Assembly: GCF_022829635.1 (NCBI RefSeq)
Contig: NZ_JAKSYO010000156.1
Location: 1 to 64,000, forward strand
DNA: 64,000 nucleotides
Reading direction: 5' to 3'
Source of the DNA: Methylobacterium sp. E-066
GTDB taxonomy: Bacteria > Pseudomonadota > Alphaproteobacteria > Rhizobiales > Beijerinckiaceae
Below are positions 15,802-24,175 of the stretch, piece after piece (within the stretch, counting starts at the first letter, position 1; the number at the start of each line of letters is the position of its first letter). Under the pieces are notes generated by a model. It worked only from the letters and a program-made list of their open reading frames with translations, had not been told where the DNA came from and did no database searches. Both the position numbers and the translations under genes were made by a program.

Positions 15802-16788
15802 ATGGGGACGTTTAAGGCCTGGGTGGTCGACAAGGGCGAGGCCGGGCAGAGCCTGGCCTTCCGGGATTTCGACGAGGCCGACCTGATGGACGGCGACGTC
15901 ACCGTCCGGGTGACGCACTCGACCCTGAACTACAAGGACGGGCTCGCGCTCACCGGCACGTCGCCGGTGGTGCGCCGCTTCCCGATGATCCCCGGCATCG
16001 ATTTCGCCGGGATCGTCGAGACCTCGGACCACCCCGAATACAAGCTGGGCGATTCTGTCGTCCTCACCGGCTGGGGCGTTGGCGAGACGCATCTCGGCGC
16101 CTATGCCGAGCGCGCCCGGGTCAAGGGCGACTGGCTGGTGCCGCTGCCCCAGGGTCTCACGCCCGAGCAGGCCATGGCGATCGGCACCGCGGGCTACACC
16201 GCGATGCTGTGCCGGATCGCCCTCGACGCCCACGGGCTGACGCCGGAGCAGGGCCCCGTGATCGTCACCGGCGCCTCGGGCGGCGTCGGCTCGGTGGCGG
16301 TGGCTTTGCTGGCCCGGGCGGGCTGGCACGTGATCGCCTCCACGGGCCGCGACGGCGAGGCCGATTACCTCAAGGGCCTCGGCGCCGCCGAAATCCTGGA
16401 CCGGGCGGAGCTGTCCAAGCCCGGCAAGCCGCTCGGCAAGGAGCGCTGGGCGGCGGGCGTCGATGCCGTCGGCTCGACCACCCTGGCCAACGTGCTGGCC
16501 CAGACCAAGGCCGACGGGGCGGTCGCCGCCTGCGGTCTCGCCCAGGGCATGGATCTGCCGACCTCCGTGGCGCCGTTCATTCTGCGCGGCGTCTCCCTGC
16601 TCGGGATCAACAGCGTCACCACCCCGCAAAAGAAGCGCCGCGAGGCCTGGGCGCGCCTCGCCCGGGAACTCGATCTCGACAAGCTCGCCAGCATGACGAG
16701 CCGGGTCCGCCTGGAGGAGGTCGGCCGGCTCGGCGCGGAGATTTTGGCCGGCCGGATCCGCGGCCGGACCGTGGTGGAGGTGGGCTAA
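15802..16788 (+). CDS. acuI: YhdH/AcuI-family NADPH-dependent reductase (acrylyl-CoA reductase-like)
   Basis: A 328-residue medium-chain dehydrogenase/reductase without zinc ligands. An N-terminal GroES-like fold (DVTVRVTHSTLNYKDGLALTG) is followed by PMIPGIDFAGIVETSDHPEY and the Rossmann motif TGASGGVGSVAVALL at about residue 155. AcuI/YhdH enzymes reduce acrylyl-CoA to propionyl-CoA with NADPH, which is relevant to 3-hydroxypropionate or DMSP breakdown. Related quinone oxidoreductases are harder to exclude. The ATG at 15802 has AGGGAGG seven bases upstream. The end matches the family (RGRTVVEVG). The next 400 bases hold no intact gene. Confidence 0.85.
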   Translation: MGTFKAWVVDKGEAGQSLAFRDFDEADLMDGDVTVRVTHSTLNYKDGLALTGTSPVVRRFPMIPGIDFAGIVETSDHPEYKLGDSVVLTGWGVGETHLGAYAERARVKGDWLVPLPQGLTPEQAMAIGTAGYTAMLCRIALDAHGLTPEQGPVIVTGASGGVGSVAVALLARAGWHVIASTGRDGEADYLKGLGAAEILDRAELSKPGKPLGKERWAAGVDAVGSTTLANVLAQTKADGAVAACGLAQGMDLPTSVAPFILRGVSLLGINSVTTPQKKRREAWARLARELDLDKLASMTSRVRLEEVGRLGAEILAGRIRGRTVVEVG

Positions 16789-17190
16789 AGGCTCTTCACA
16801 AAGCGGCCGGTGCCCGAGCGAATTCCTGTGCAACGACGTACCCATGCACAATAATCGGCGAGAGCGACTACGATACCGTCCGGATAATCTGCACGCCGAC
16901 AAAGCCCGCGACGCTCGACCGTGCCGATGCGAGTGCCAGGCGCGCATCGCTCGGCGTGACGCGTACAAGACCCCAGTTCAACCGCTTCTGCCGCGGGCCT
17001 GTCCGTTACGAGCGACGCGTCGATATCTACGAGGCCTTCACTGGCCTCGCTACCCTCAACCAAATTAGGTGGTTCTATTAGACGCTCTAAGCAGGTAATG
17101 TCGTAGATCGCTTAAATTTTTTGATGTTGATCAAGTGGCGCGCAATATAAGTGGTGTCGCTCGATTTTATTAAGCCGTGGAAGGCCGAGC
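16789..17190. other. Intergenic stretch with probable mobile-element relic
   Basis: No intact gene is seen. On the minus strand an open frame of about 90 codons (from 17063 down; DIDASLVTDRPAAEAVEL) looks like the non-functional frames often met beside insertion-sequence debris, but I could not tie it to a family. The base composition falls from GC-rich to clearly AT-rich by 17080. It is the left flank of the AT-rich gene at 17191 and may be the junction of an acquired islet. Confidence 0.35.
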
Positions 17191-17862
17191 CTATCGTGGA
17201 AGCTGGTCGTTCGGTAAATCGAGCGACAGCGCGAACTTGGCATTCAAGGCATGAATTCTAGCTCTTAGACGCTCAGTCGTTTGAACAAAATGATCGTCAA
17301 ATTTTTTCGGATAAGCTACGCCATTCTCTTTAGATAGTTGATCCGGCACGGCTCCTTGCTCCGATGAAGCGGCGTACCAATCAAAAATTATTGAAGAAGT
17401 AAAAAATTCTACGATGTAGTCAGGCATGGATGTACCTTCTATGAGGTGACTGTTCTCTATAATAATATTTCTTATTATTTCATCTTGGTCTCTGAACAAT
17501 TTTTTGACATTCATATTTTTGTCTTGCAGTTTTCCAGCCATCCAAAGATCAAATATTTGCTTCTGGCTCTTCAAATACCCGTAAACGGGCCCATATAAAA
17601 TAGATAGCTGCCTTTCCCTAAATTCCAGCTCACGTTTCATCAAATACTCTGAGCGTGATACTCTTTGCTCTATCTCTCTAGTAAGCAGTGTATTTGCTTC
17701 TAATTGCTCTTTGAGAAATTTTGCGTCCGATCTTGTTGCTAAATTTCGAAATCGGATTGCGGAATATGCTCCAATCGCGCCAGCTAAAATAGTACCAACG
17801 CCACGGATTAAATCATATAATAAGTTCGCATTCTTCGGTATCGACGGAAAAAACTCAAGCAT
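17191..17862 (-). CDS. AT-rich gene for a membrane-anchored coiled-coil protein, function unknown
   Basis: A 223-residue protein. One membrane segment lies at about residues 15-40 (YDLIRGVGTILAGAIGAYSA). A charged coiled coil spans about 45-90 (LKEQLEANTLLTREIEQRV, then ERQLSILYGPVYGYL), and the rest is a helical soluble domain. The RQLxxLYGPxYxxL stretch is seen in a loose group of hypothetical membrane proteins; no function is established. Base composition is around 40% GC by eye, with many A/T-ending codons, against about 70% in the neighbours. This points to recent acquisition. It sits between a relic-like stretch and a MITE. Defence or phage-related roles are possible but unsupported. 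Confidence 0.7.
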   Translation of the reverse strand: MLEFFPSIPKNANLLYDLIRGVGTILAGAIGAYSAIRFRNLATRSDAKFLKEQLEANTLLTREIEQRVSRSEYLMKRELEFRERQLSILYGPVYGYLKSQKQIFDLWMAGKLQDKNMNVKKLFRDQDEIIRNIIIENSHLIEGTSMPDYIVEFFTSSIIFDWYAASSEQGAVPDQLSKENGVAYPKKFDDHFVQTTERLRARIHALNAKFALSLDLPNDQLPR

Positions 17863-17983
17863 CCCAGTATTCGCCCGCTGCTTCGATTTTTAATACATGC
17901 ACCTAGAGAGATCAGAGTCAATGACCGGGTTCTACGGCGGCCGCAACATGTACGAGTTGCGCTAGGACGAGAAAGATGACTTA

Positions 17984-18055
17984 GAGCCTCTCACAAAACG
18001 CCCTCTGCACTGTCGTGTGCAGGGGCGCCCAGTGACGGCGTTTTGTCGGAGGCTC
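17984..18055. mobile_element. 72-bp MITE with 19-bp terminal inverted repeats
   Basis: The left end GAGCCTCTCACAAAACGCC (17984-18002) and the inverted right end (18037-18055) match at 17 of 19 positions, and the middle also pairs (CTGCAC/GTGCAG). TA lies directly on both sides and could be a target duplication, which fits MITEs mobilised by IS630/Tc1 or the TA-targeting IS5 subgroups. There is no coding capacity. The right end coincides with the stop codon of the methyltransferase gene: the TAG at 18055-18057 is made of the flanking TA plus the first G of the element. Confidence 0.75.
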
Positions 18056-18717
18056 TAAAGACTCTTCCGGGCCTGGAGCAGGTAGCTCAACGGCAGCAGC
18101 CGGCCGGCGGCGAGGGCGTCGTGGGCGGTCGTGCTGATGTTGTCCGGCAACTCCTGGAACCGCTCGATCGCGAGACCGGCGCCGATCAGGCTCTCGATCA
18201 CCTGGCTCATGGGATGCACGAACCAGTAATGCGGTCCGACCCGCGGCGCCGGACCATCCCCGTACACGATGGCGTTCTCGCCGACGAAGGGCGTATCGCG
18301 AAAATAGGAGTGCCGGACGAGGAGCGGTGGCTCCTGCTTCGGCTCGAATAGATTCGCGACCGGGTGCTCTTCGTGAATGAGGATTCGGCCGCCGGGGCGC
18401 AGCAGGCGCGCGGGGACCGCCATGAACCGGGCGAGGTCGGGCATCCAGCCGAACACGCCGATCGTGACCACTACGAGGTCGAAGCTGCCGTCGTATTGCG
18501 CATCGATCGCGTGCACGTCGCCGGCGACGAACCGGCAGGCGCGCCCGGCGGTCCGGGCGAGCTCCCGGGCCTGATCCAGGAAGGCTTCCGATTGGTCGAA
18601 CCCGGTTGCCGCCCGGGCGCCGAGATTCATCAGGGATACGGTCTCCCGGCCGTTGTTGCAGCAGAGCTGCGCGACATTGCTGTGTTCGAGCCCGATCGCG
18701 CGCAAAGCGTCTTCCAT
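18055..18717 (-). CDS. Class I SAM-dependent methyltransferase, probably damaged at both ends
   Basis: A 220-residue frame with SAM-binding motif I in an unusual form (LCCNNGRETVSLMNLGA, near residues 18-35) and motif GDVHAIDAQYDGSFDLVVV. A post-I region (LLRPGGRILIHEEHP) is also visible. The acceptor is unknown. In the same frame 18718-18813 encode 32 more codons that read like the family N-terminus (DDPSWDRLAHNFAHYPDF, then SWFRPP) but have no start codon before a TGA. The only nearby ATG (18812) is out of frame. The C-terminus ends at a stop created by the MITE junction. A gene in decay is likely, although translation from the internal ATG at 18717 could still give a methyltransferase fold. 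Confidence 0.65.
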   Translation of the reverse strand: MEDALRAIGLEHSNVAQLCCNNGRETVSLMNLGARAATGFDQSEAFLDQARELARTAGRACRFVAGDVHAIDAQYDGSFDLVVVTIGVFGWMPDLARFMAVPARLLRPGGRILIHEEHPVANLFEPKQEPPLLVRHSYFRDTPFVGENAIVYGDGPAPRVGPHYWFVHPMSQVIESLIGAGLAIERFQELPDNISTTAHDALAAGRLLPLSYLLQARKSL

Positions 18718-19055
18718 CGGCGGACGGAACCAAGAGAAGTCCGGGTAGTGCGCGAAGTTGTGCGCAAGTCGATCCCAGGATGGGTCGTCGCGGTGAAGCG
18801 GAGCCGAGGCATCTCAGGCTTTCCGGTTGGCCGCGATGGCGTCGGCAAAGGACGGAGATGACATCGGCTGTTCCGCAAGATACTTCCGAGATCGTGATCT
18901 TTGCACGATCATCGCTCAACACGGAATGGAGAAGCTTCGATCTTGCTTGCGGGGCTGCGCGGGGCGGCTTGATCGGGACACCGGCGAGCGAACTCAGAGC
19001 AGGCATGTCGGCGGACGGCTGGAACCGTTGCCGTTCCGGCTGCATTGCTTCCCTT
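18718..19055. other. Lost N-terminal codons of the methyltransferase and upstream region of the GreA-like gene
   Basis: 18718-18813 is the in-frame but start-less extension of the methyltransferase described in the previous entry. 18840-19055 has no gene. It should contain the divergent promoters. An imperfect stem (ATCGTGATCTTTGCACGAT, 18892-18910) is visible and nothing else stands out. Confidence 0.5.
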
Positions 19056-19532
19056 ATGAGTGTCGCATTCGTCAAAGAGCCCGAAGGCGGAGAAGCCTTC
19101 GAGAACCTGCCCGACCGCCCCATCTCGCCCCATACGAACTTCGTTACCCCCGAGGGGCTGGCGCAGATCGAGGGAGAGGTCGCACGCCTGGAGCGGGAAC
19201 TGACCACCCTGGACCACGCCGACAAGGCGGAGGATTCCCGGATCGGACGGGATCTACGCTACTGGCTCGCCCGCAAGAACACCGCGCAGCTGGTCGAGCC
19301 GATCGACGGCCAGACGGTGCATTTCGGTGCCACCGTCACGATCCTGCGCGAGGACGAATCCGGCAAGGAGACCCGGCAGACCTTCCGCATCGTCGGCGAG
19401 GACGAGGCGGACCCGCACAAAGGCTCGATCTCCTACGTGGCGCCGCTGGCCCAGGCGATCACCGGCAAGACCGTTGGCGACGTGGTCGAGGTCAACGGCC
19501 ACGAGGTCGAGGTGGTTGAGATTCGCGCCTGA
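19056..19532 (+). CDS. GreA/GreB-family transcription elongation factor
   Basis: A 158-residue protein. Residues 25-75 form the coiled-coil arm (NFVTPEGLAQIEGEVARLER). Residues 80-158 are the C-terminal FKBP-like domain (TVHFGATVTILREDESGKE, then ISYVAPLAQAITGKTVGDVVEV). The arm is short and lacks a clear acidic DxxE-type tip, so it may belong to the Rnk/GreA-like subgroup that binds polymerase without normal RNA-cleavage stimulation. It acts in the cytoplasm on RNA polymerase. The ATG at 19056 gives the family start MSVAFVKEPEGGEAFENLPD; longer upstream frames are not Gre-like. Confidence 0.82.
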   Translation: MSVAFVKEPEGGEAFENLPDRPISPHTNFVTPEGLAQIEGEVARLERELTTLDHADKAEDSRIGRDLRYWLARKNTAQLVEPIDGQTVHFGATVTILREDESGKETRQTFRIVGEDEADPHKGSISYVAPLAQAITGKTVGDVVEVNGHEVEVVEIRA

Positions 19533-19539
19533 GCTGAGG

Positions 19540-20409
19540 TCACCGACCTTCGAAACGCGGCCGCAGAGGCAGGATCGCCTCGGCGAGATGGTCCATGAAG
19601 GCCCGGACTCGCCCGGCGTGGCGCAGGTCGGGATGAGTGAGCATCCAGAGGTCGGCGCCGATTTCCGGATGCGGGCCGGAGAGCCGGCGCAGGGCCGGAT
19701 CGGCATCGCCCTCGAAGCACGGCAGCGGGCCGATTCCGATCCCCGCCGCCACCGCGGCGGTCAGCCCCGTCACCGTGTTGATCCGAAGCTTGATCCGCTC
19801 GGCCGGAGCCCGCGCCGCGATGAAGGGCGCGAACAGGCCGGCCGCCACGGCCGAACCCGGGACGACCCAATCCTCAGTTGCGAGATCGCCATAGGCCCGG
19901 TCGGCCCGCCCGTAGACCGCCCAGGCCAGTCCGGTCAGGCGTCGCCCGACCAACGTCTCGCTTGGATTTCGGCTCGCGCGGATCGCCACGTCGGCGTCCC
20001 GGCGTGACAGGTTCAGGGCCTGCTCGGCCAGGATCAGGTCAAGGCGGATCTGCGGATAGCGCGTGCAGAACGTCGCCAGGATCGGCATGAGAAGCCCGGT
20101 CGCGACATTCACCGGGGCAGTCACGCGCAATTCGCCCGCGAGCGTTTGCCCTTGGCCGGCGACCGTCCGGGCGAATCCGGTCACGTCGGTTTCGATCCGG
20201 GCGGCGGCCTCGATCATCGCGAGGCCGGCCGGGGTCGGCACGTAGCCGGTGCGCAGACGCTCGAACAGGCGCATTTCGAGCTGCGCCTCGATCGCCTCGA
20301 GACGCCGGAATGCCGTGGAATGGTTGATCCCGAGCTGCGCCGCAGCCGCGGTCAGGCCGCCCCGTTCGGCCACCGTCTTCACGAAACGGAACTCGTCCCA
20401 GTCGAGCAA
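19540..20409 (-). CDS. LysR-family transcriptional regulator
   Basis: A 289-residue regulator. The N-terminal winged helix-turn-helix is clear (LDWDEFRFVKTVAERGGL, ITHSTAFRRLEAIE-like), and the effector domain has the usual RVTAPVNVATGLLMPIL strand pattern. I take the TTG at 20409 as start because it gives the standard LTTR length and N-terminus. ATG codons further upstream would add residues unlike the family and run into the wrbA promoter. It is divergent from wrbA 142 bases away, the classic LysR arrangement, so wrbA is the likely target. It converges with the GreA-like gene with only seven bases between stops. Confidence 0.85.
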   Translation of the reverse strand: MLDWDEFRFVKTVAERGGLTAAAAQLGINHSTAFRRLEAIEAQLEMRLFERLRTGYVPTPAGLAMIEAAARIETDVTGFARTVAGQGQTLAGELRVTAPVNVATGLLMPILATFCTRYPQIRLDLILAEQALNLSRRDADVAIRASRNPSETLVGRRLTGLAWAVYGRADRAYGDLATEDWVVPGSAVAAGLFAPFIAARAPAERIKLRINTVTGLTAAVAAGIGIGPLPCFEGDADPALRRLSGPHPEIGADLWMLTHPDLRHAGRVRAFMDHLAEAILPLRPRFEGR

Positions 20410-20551
20410 AACGCCGGCTTTCTTGCATGGCTGCAAGCCTATTCTTGCGTGAGAAGGCGTTTTTGCAAGCCGCGAAATGCGCGATGGAGACGTCATCGTG
20501 CCGTCGGATGAGTCCGGCGGCATTCCGCAACCCGACACGGGAGATCGCGCG

Positions 20552-21148
20552 ATGGCCAAGGTTCTGGTGCTGTACTACTCGACCTACGGACATGTGGAGC
20601 AGATGGCCTACGCCGTCGCCGAGGGCGCCCGGGAGGCCGGGGCCGAGGCGGTGGTCAAGCGCGTGCCGGAGCTGGTGCCCGAGGAGGTCGCCCGGCAGAG
20701 CCATTTCAAGCTCGATCAGGCCGCGCCGATCGCCACCGTCGACGAGCTGCCCCAGTACGACGCGATCATCTTCGGCACGCCCACCCGCTACGGCAACATG
20801 GCCTCGCAGATGAAGCAGTTCATCGACCAGACCGGCGGCCTGTGGATGAAGGGCGCTCTGGTCGGCAAGGTCGGCTCGGTCTTCACCTCCACGGCCTCTC
20901 AGCATGGCGGTCAGGAGACGACGCTGACGAGCTTCCACACGGTGCTGTTCCACCACGGCATGGTGGTGGTCGGCCTGCCCTATTCGTTCCCGGGTCAGGC
21001 GGGCGTCGAGGCGGTGAAGGGCAACACGCCCTACGGCGCCAGCACCATCGCGGATAACGATGGTTCGCGCCAGCCAAGCGGGGTCGAGCTGGACGGCGCC
21101 CGGTTCCAGGGCCGCCACGTCGCCGCGATCGCGGCCAAGCTGGCCTGA
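20552..21148 (+). CDS. wrbA: NAD(P)H:quinone oxidoreductase, WrbA family
   Basis: A 198-residue flavodoxin-like FMN enzyme that reduces quinones by two electrons and limits redox cycling. The FMN phosphate loop ([15 protein letters not shown]), the GTPTRYGNM segment near residue 75, [14 protein letters not shown] and [16 protein letters not shown] are all characteristic of WrbA. The ATG at 20552 follows GGAGAT at suitable spacing; the longer frame upstream is the intergenic region. It is divergently paired with a LysR regulator. Confidence 0.95.
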   Translation: MAKVLVLYYSTYGHVEQMAYAVAEGAREAGAEAVVKRVPELVPEEVARQSHFKLDQAAPIATVDELPQYDAIIFGTPTRYGNMASQMKQFIDQTGGLWMKGALVGKVGSVFTSTASQHGGQETTLTSFHTVLFHHGMVVVGLPYSFPGQAGVEAVKGNTPYGASTIADNDGSRQPSGVELDGARFQGRHVAAIAAKLA

Positions 21149-21162
21149 ATCGACAAGACAAG

Positions 21163-21190
21163 AAAAAAGGCTCGGATTGCTCCGAGCCTT
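21163..21190 (-). terminator. Terminator for the Sua5 gene (minus strand)
   Basis: AAGGCTCGGA pairs with TCCGAGCCTT around a short loop. On the minus strand the stem is followed by TTTTTTC, so it functions best for transcription arriving from the gene ending at 21290. It lies 20 bases after wrbA and might also act weakly for that gene. Confidence 0.75.
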
Positions 21191-21289
21191 GAAGGAAAAA
21201 GGCCATTTGGGGGCTGAGAAGGCCTTCGTGATCAATGAACGGGCGACAGTCCGGTCTGTTCCACACGGTCGATAAAAATACTTCTGCCG

Positions 21290-22288
21290 TCAGCGCGGCG
21301 CGGCGGCCCGGGCTAGACGATCCCGGATCGCCTCGCCCAGGCCGTCCGCTGGGATCGGTGCAACCGCGATGGTGTCGGCCCCCGAGGCGTCGAGATCGCG
21401 CAAAGCCCCGAACAGCCGGGCGGCCGCCTCGGCCGGGTCGGCGGCCGGGCTCAGGTTGAGAACGGCGCGTGCCCGTTCATGGCCCTCAGGCCGTCCGGCG
21501 CCGAACAGCAGCAAAGCCTCGCCGGGCTCCACCCACTCCACGTCGAGGCGCACCCGGGCCCGCGGTGCATAATGCGACGCCAGCATCCCGGGACCGGCCG
21601 GCCGGTCGGCATCCGCCGCCTCGGGGTTTGCCGGCTCGAAGCCCAGGACGTCGCGGAGCGCCGCCCGGGTGATGCCCCCCGGCCGCAGCAGCCTCGGGAC
21701 GCCGCCAAGGCAGGCGACCACCGTCGATTCGACCCCCACCGGCGTGTCGCCACCATCGAGCAGGGCGGCGATCCGCCCGGCGAGGTCGTCGAGGACATGG
21801 TCGGCCCGGGTCGGGCTGACGCGACCCGACCGGTTGGCCGAGGGTGCCGCCACCGGACGGCCGACCGCCTCCAGCAGGGCGTGGGCGATCGGATGCCCCG
21901 GGACCCGCAGGGCGACGCTCGGCAGGCCGGCCCGGGCGAGGTCGCAGACCCGTGTGCCCGGTCCGGCCGGCACCACGAGGGTCAGGGGACCCGGCCAGAA
22001 CGCCGCGGCGAGGCGCCGCGCGGATCCATCGAAGCGGCCCTCAGCCAGGGCCGCATCGACGTCGGCCAGGTGGGCGATCAGCGGGTTGAAGCGCGGCCGC
22101 TCCTTGGCGGCGAAGATCCGCGCCACCGCGGCGGCGTCGGTGGCGTCCGCCCCGAGCCCGTAGACCGTCTCGGTGGGGAAGGCCACGAGCTCGCCCGCCC
22201 GCAGGAGCGCGGCGGCCTGCGCGAGGCCGTCCGCGTCGGGGTCGAGCCGCCGGGTCGCGGCCGGGACCGTTGACCCGGGATCATTCAT
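21290..22288 (-). CDS. sua5: L-threonylcarbamoyladenylate synthase (Sua5 type)
   Basis: A 332-residue enzyme making threonylcarbamoyl-AMP from threonine, bicarbonate and ATP, the first step of the t6A37 tRNA modification. The N-terminal YrdC domain shows VAFPTETVYGLGADAT, KERPRFNPLIAHL, FWPGPLTLVV and the APSANRSGRVSPT loop. The C-terminal Sua5 domain begins after a linker with PGMLASHYAPRARVRL. The ATG at 22288 gives a normal N-terminus; the frame upstream is not conserved-looking and overlaps the next promoter. Divergent from the acyl-CoA dehydrogenase operon. Confidence 0.93.
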   Translation of the reverse strand: MNDPGSTVPAATRRLDPDADGLAQAAALLRAGELVAFPTETVYGLGADATDAAAVARIFAAKERPRFNPLIAHLADVDAALAEGRFDGSARRLAAAFWPGPLTLVVPAGPGTRVCDLARAGLPSVALRVPGHPIAHALLEAVGRPVAAPSANRSGRVSPTRADHVLDDLAGRIAALLDGGDTPVGVESTVVACLGGVPRLLRPGGITRAALRDVLGFEPANPEAADADRPAGPGMLASHYAPRARVRLDVEWVEPGEALLLFGAGRPEGHERARAVLNLSPAADPAEAAARLFGALRDLDASGADTIAVAPIPADGLGEAIRDRLARAAAPR

Positions 22289-22425
22289 GCGGGAAGCCGT
22301 CTTGCGAAGTGATGGCGGCGCGCCCGTCGCGCGCCTATCCTGGGGCCGCCGTAGCCCCGGTGCCCGGGCGCGGTCAAACCCGCCCCGGTCCATCAAGCGG
22401 GCGGGCCGAGAGGAGCGACGACCCG

Positions 22426-24165
22426 ATGAGCTACCGCGCCCCCGTTCCCGAGATGCTGTTCACCCTCCGGCACGTGGCCGGGCTCGACGGGGTCGACCCG
22501 GAGGATGCCGAGGCGATCCTGACCGAGGCCGGGCGAATCGCCGGCGGGGTGATCGCGCCGCTGAACTGGATTGGCGACCGGCACGGCACCCCGTTCGCGG
22601 ACGGCCGCGTCACCACGCCCCCCGGCTGGCGCGAGGCCTACCGCACCTTCACGGAGGGCGGCTGGAATGGCCTCTCGGCCGAGGCCGACCATGGCGGCCA
22701 GGGCCTGCCGAAGCTGGTCGAGGCCGCCTGCACCGAGATGTGGAACGGCGCCAACCTCGCCTTCGGCCTCTGCCCGCTGCTGACCCAGGGCGGCATCGAG
22801 GCGCTCGCGGCCCACGGCTCCGACGAGCTGAAGGCGCGCTATCTCGAGAAGCTGGTCACCGGCGAATGGCCCGCGACCATGAACCTGACCGAGCCGCAGG
22901 CGGGTTCGGACCTCGCCCTGCTGCGCACGCGCGCCGAGCGGGCCGGCGACGGCAGCTATCGGATCACCGGATCGAAGATCTACATCACCTACGGCGAGCA
23001 TGATCTGGCGGACAACATCGTCCACCTCGTGCTCGCGCGCCTGCCCGACGCGCCAGCCGGCACCCGCGGCATCTCGCTGTTCCTGGTGCCGAAGGTGCTG
23101 CCGGACGGGACCGCCAACGACCTGCGCTGCTCAGGGATCGAGCACAAGCTCGGCATCCACGCCTCGCCGACCTGCTCGATGGCTTTCGGCGATCACGGTG
23201 GCGCAATCGGCTGGCTGATCGGGCAGGAGAACAAGGGGCTGGCCTGCATGTTCACGATGATGAACGCGGCCCGGCTCAATGTCGGCCTGCAGGGCGTCGG
23301 CGTCGCCGAAGCCGCGACCCAGCGGGCGCTCACTTACGCGCAGGAGCGCCGGCAGGGCCGGGCAGTGGGCGCTGCCGAGCCGACGAGCACGATTGTCGCG
23401 CATCCGGACGTGCAGCGGATGCTGCTGACCATGAAGGCCTACACGGCGGCGGCGCGCGGCATCTGCTACCTCACGGCCGCCGCCCTCGACGCCTCCCGGG
23501 GTCCGGAAGGGCAGGCCGCCCTCGACCGCGCCTCCCTGCTGACCCCGGTGGCCAAGGCCTTCTCCACGGATCTCGCCAACGAGGTGACCTCGCTCGGCGT
23601 GCAGGTCCATGGCGGCATGGGCTTCGTCGAGGAGACCGGTGCCGCCCAGCTGATGCGCGATGCCCGCATCCTCGGCATCTACGAGGGCACCAACGGCATC
23701 CAGGCCATCGACCTCACCGCCCGCAAGCTGCCCCTGAACGGCGGCGCCACCGCCCGGTCGCAGATCACCTGGATGCGCCGGGCCGCGGAGAGCCTGCTCA
23801 AGGCGGGCGATCCCGCCTTCGGCCACATGGCGGCGCGGCTGCGCGACGGGATCGGGAGCCTCGACCGGGCGACCAGCCACCAGCTCGCGGCGCTGACCTC
23901 GAACCGCCCGAACGCGGCCCTGGCCGGCGCGGCCCCGTATCTGCGCCTGTTCGGTCTCGCGCTCGGCGGCGCCTGCCTGGCGCGCTCTGCGCTCGCGGCC
24001 GCAGCGGCCCTGAAGGCCGGCGAGACCGACCCGGCCCATGCCGGCCGGATCGCGCTGGCCCGGTTCTACGCCGAGAACCTCCTACCGGCCGTGGGCGGGT
24101 TGGAGCAGGTGGTGGTCGAGGGCGGCGCCTTCACGGACGATGCCGCGCTGGCGCTGGCGGTTTGA
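22426..24165 (+). CDS. Acyl-CoA dehydrogenase, large DmdC/FadE-like form
   Basis: A 579-residue flavoenzyme introducing an alpha-beta double bond into an acyl-CoA. Visible features are an N-terminal extension (MSYRAPVPEMLFTLRHVAGL), the helical domain, the beta domain with NLTEPQAGSDLALL, QVHGGMGFVEETG, and the catalytic Glu in IYEGTNGIQAIDL near residue 419. The C-terminal domain of this ~580-residue subgroup is complete. The subgroup includes 3-methylmercaptopropionyl-CoA dehydrogenase (DmdC), but substrate cannot be read from sequence. The ATG at 22426 follows GAGAGGAG. It is first in a three-gene operon with a hydratase (10-base gap) and an SDR. Confidence 0.9.
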   Translation: MSYRAPVPEMLFTLRHVAGLDGVDPEDAEAILTEAGRIAGGVIAPLNWIGDRHGTPFADGRVTTPPGWREAYRTFTEGGWNGLSAEADHGGQGLPKLVEAACTEMWNGANLAFGLCPLLTQGGIEALAAHGSDELKARYLEKLVTGEWPATMNLTEPQAGSDLALLRTRAERAGDGSYRITGSKIYITYGEHDLADNIVHLVLARLPDAPAGTRGISLFLVPKVLPDGTANDLRCSGIEHKLGIHASPTCSMAFGDHGGAIGWLIGQENKGLACMFTMMNAARLNVGLQGVGVAEAATQRALTYAQERRQGRAVGAAEPTSTIVAHPDVQRMLLTMKAYTAAARGICYLTAAALDASRGPEGQAALDRASLLTPVAKAFSTDLANEVTSLGVQVHGGMGFVEETGAAQLMRDARILGIYEGTNGIQAIDLTARKLPLNGGATARSQITWMRRAAESLLKAGDPAFGHMAARLRDGIGSLDRATSHQLAALTSNRPNAALAGAAPYLRLFGLALGGACLARSALAAAAALKAGETDPAHAGRIALARFYAENLLPAVGGLEQVVVEGGAFTDDAALALAV

Positions 24166-24175
24166 GGGGACGGAC

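Noticed and set aside
16785-17063. A 92-codon minus-strand gene next to the AcuI-like reductase
   Set aside because: No ribosome site, no recognisable domain, and it overlaps the end of the reductase gene; better treated as relic sequence.
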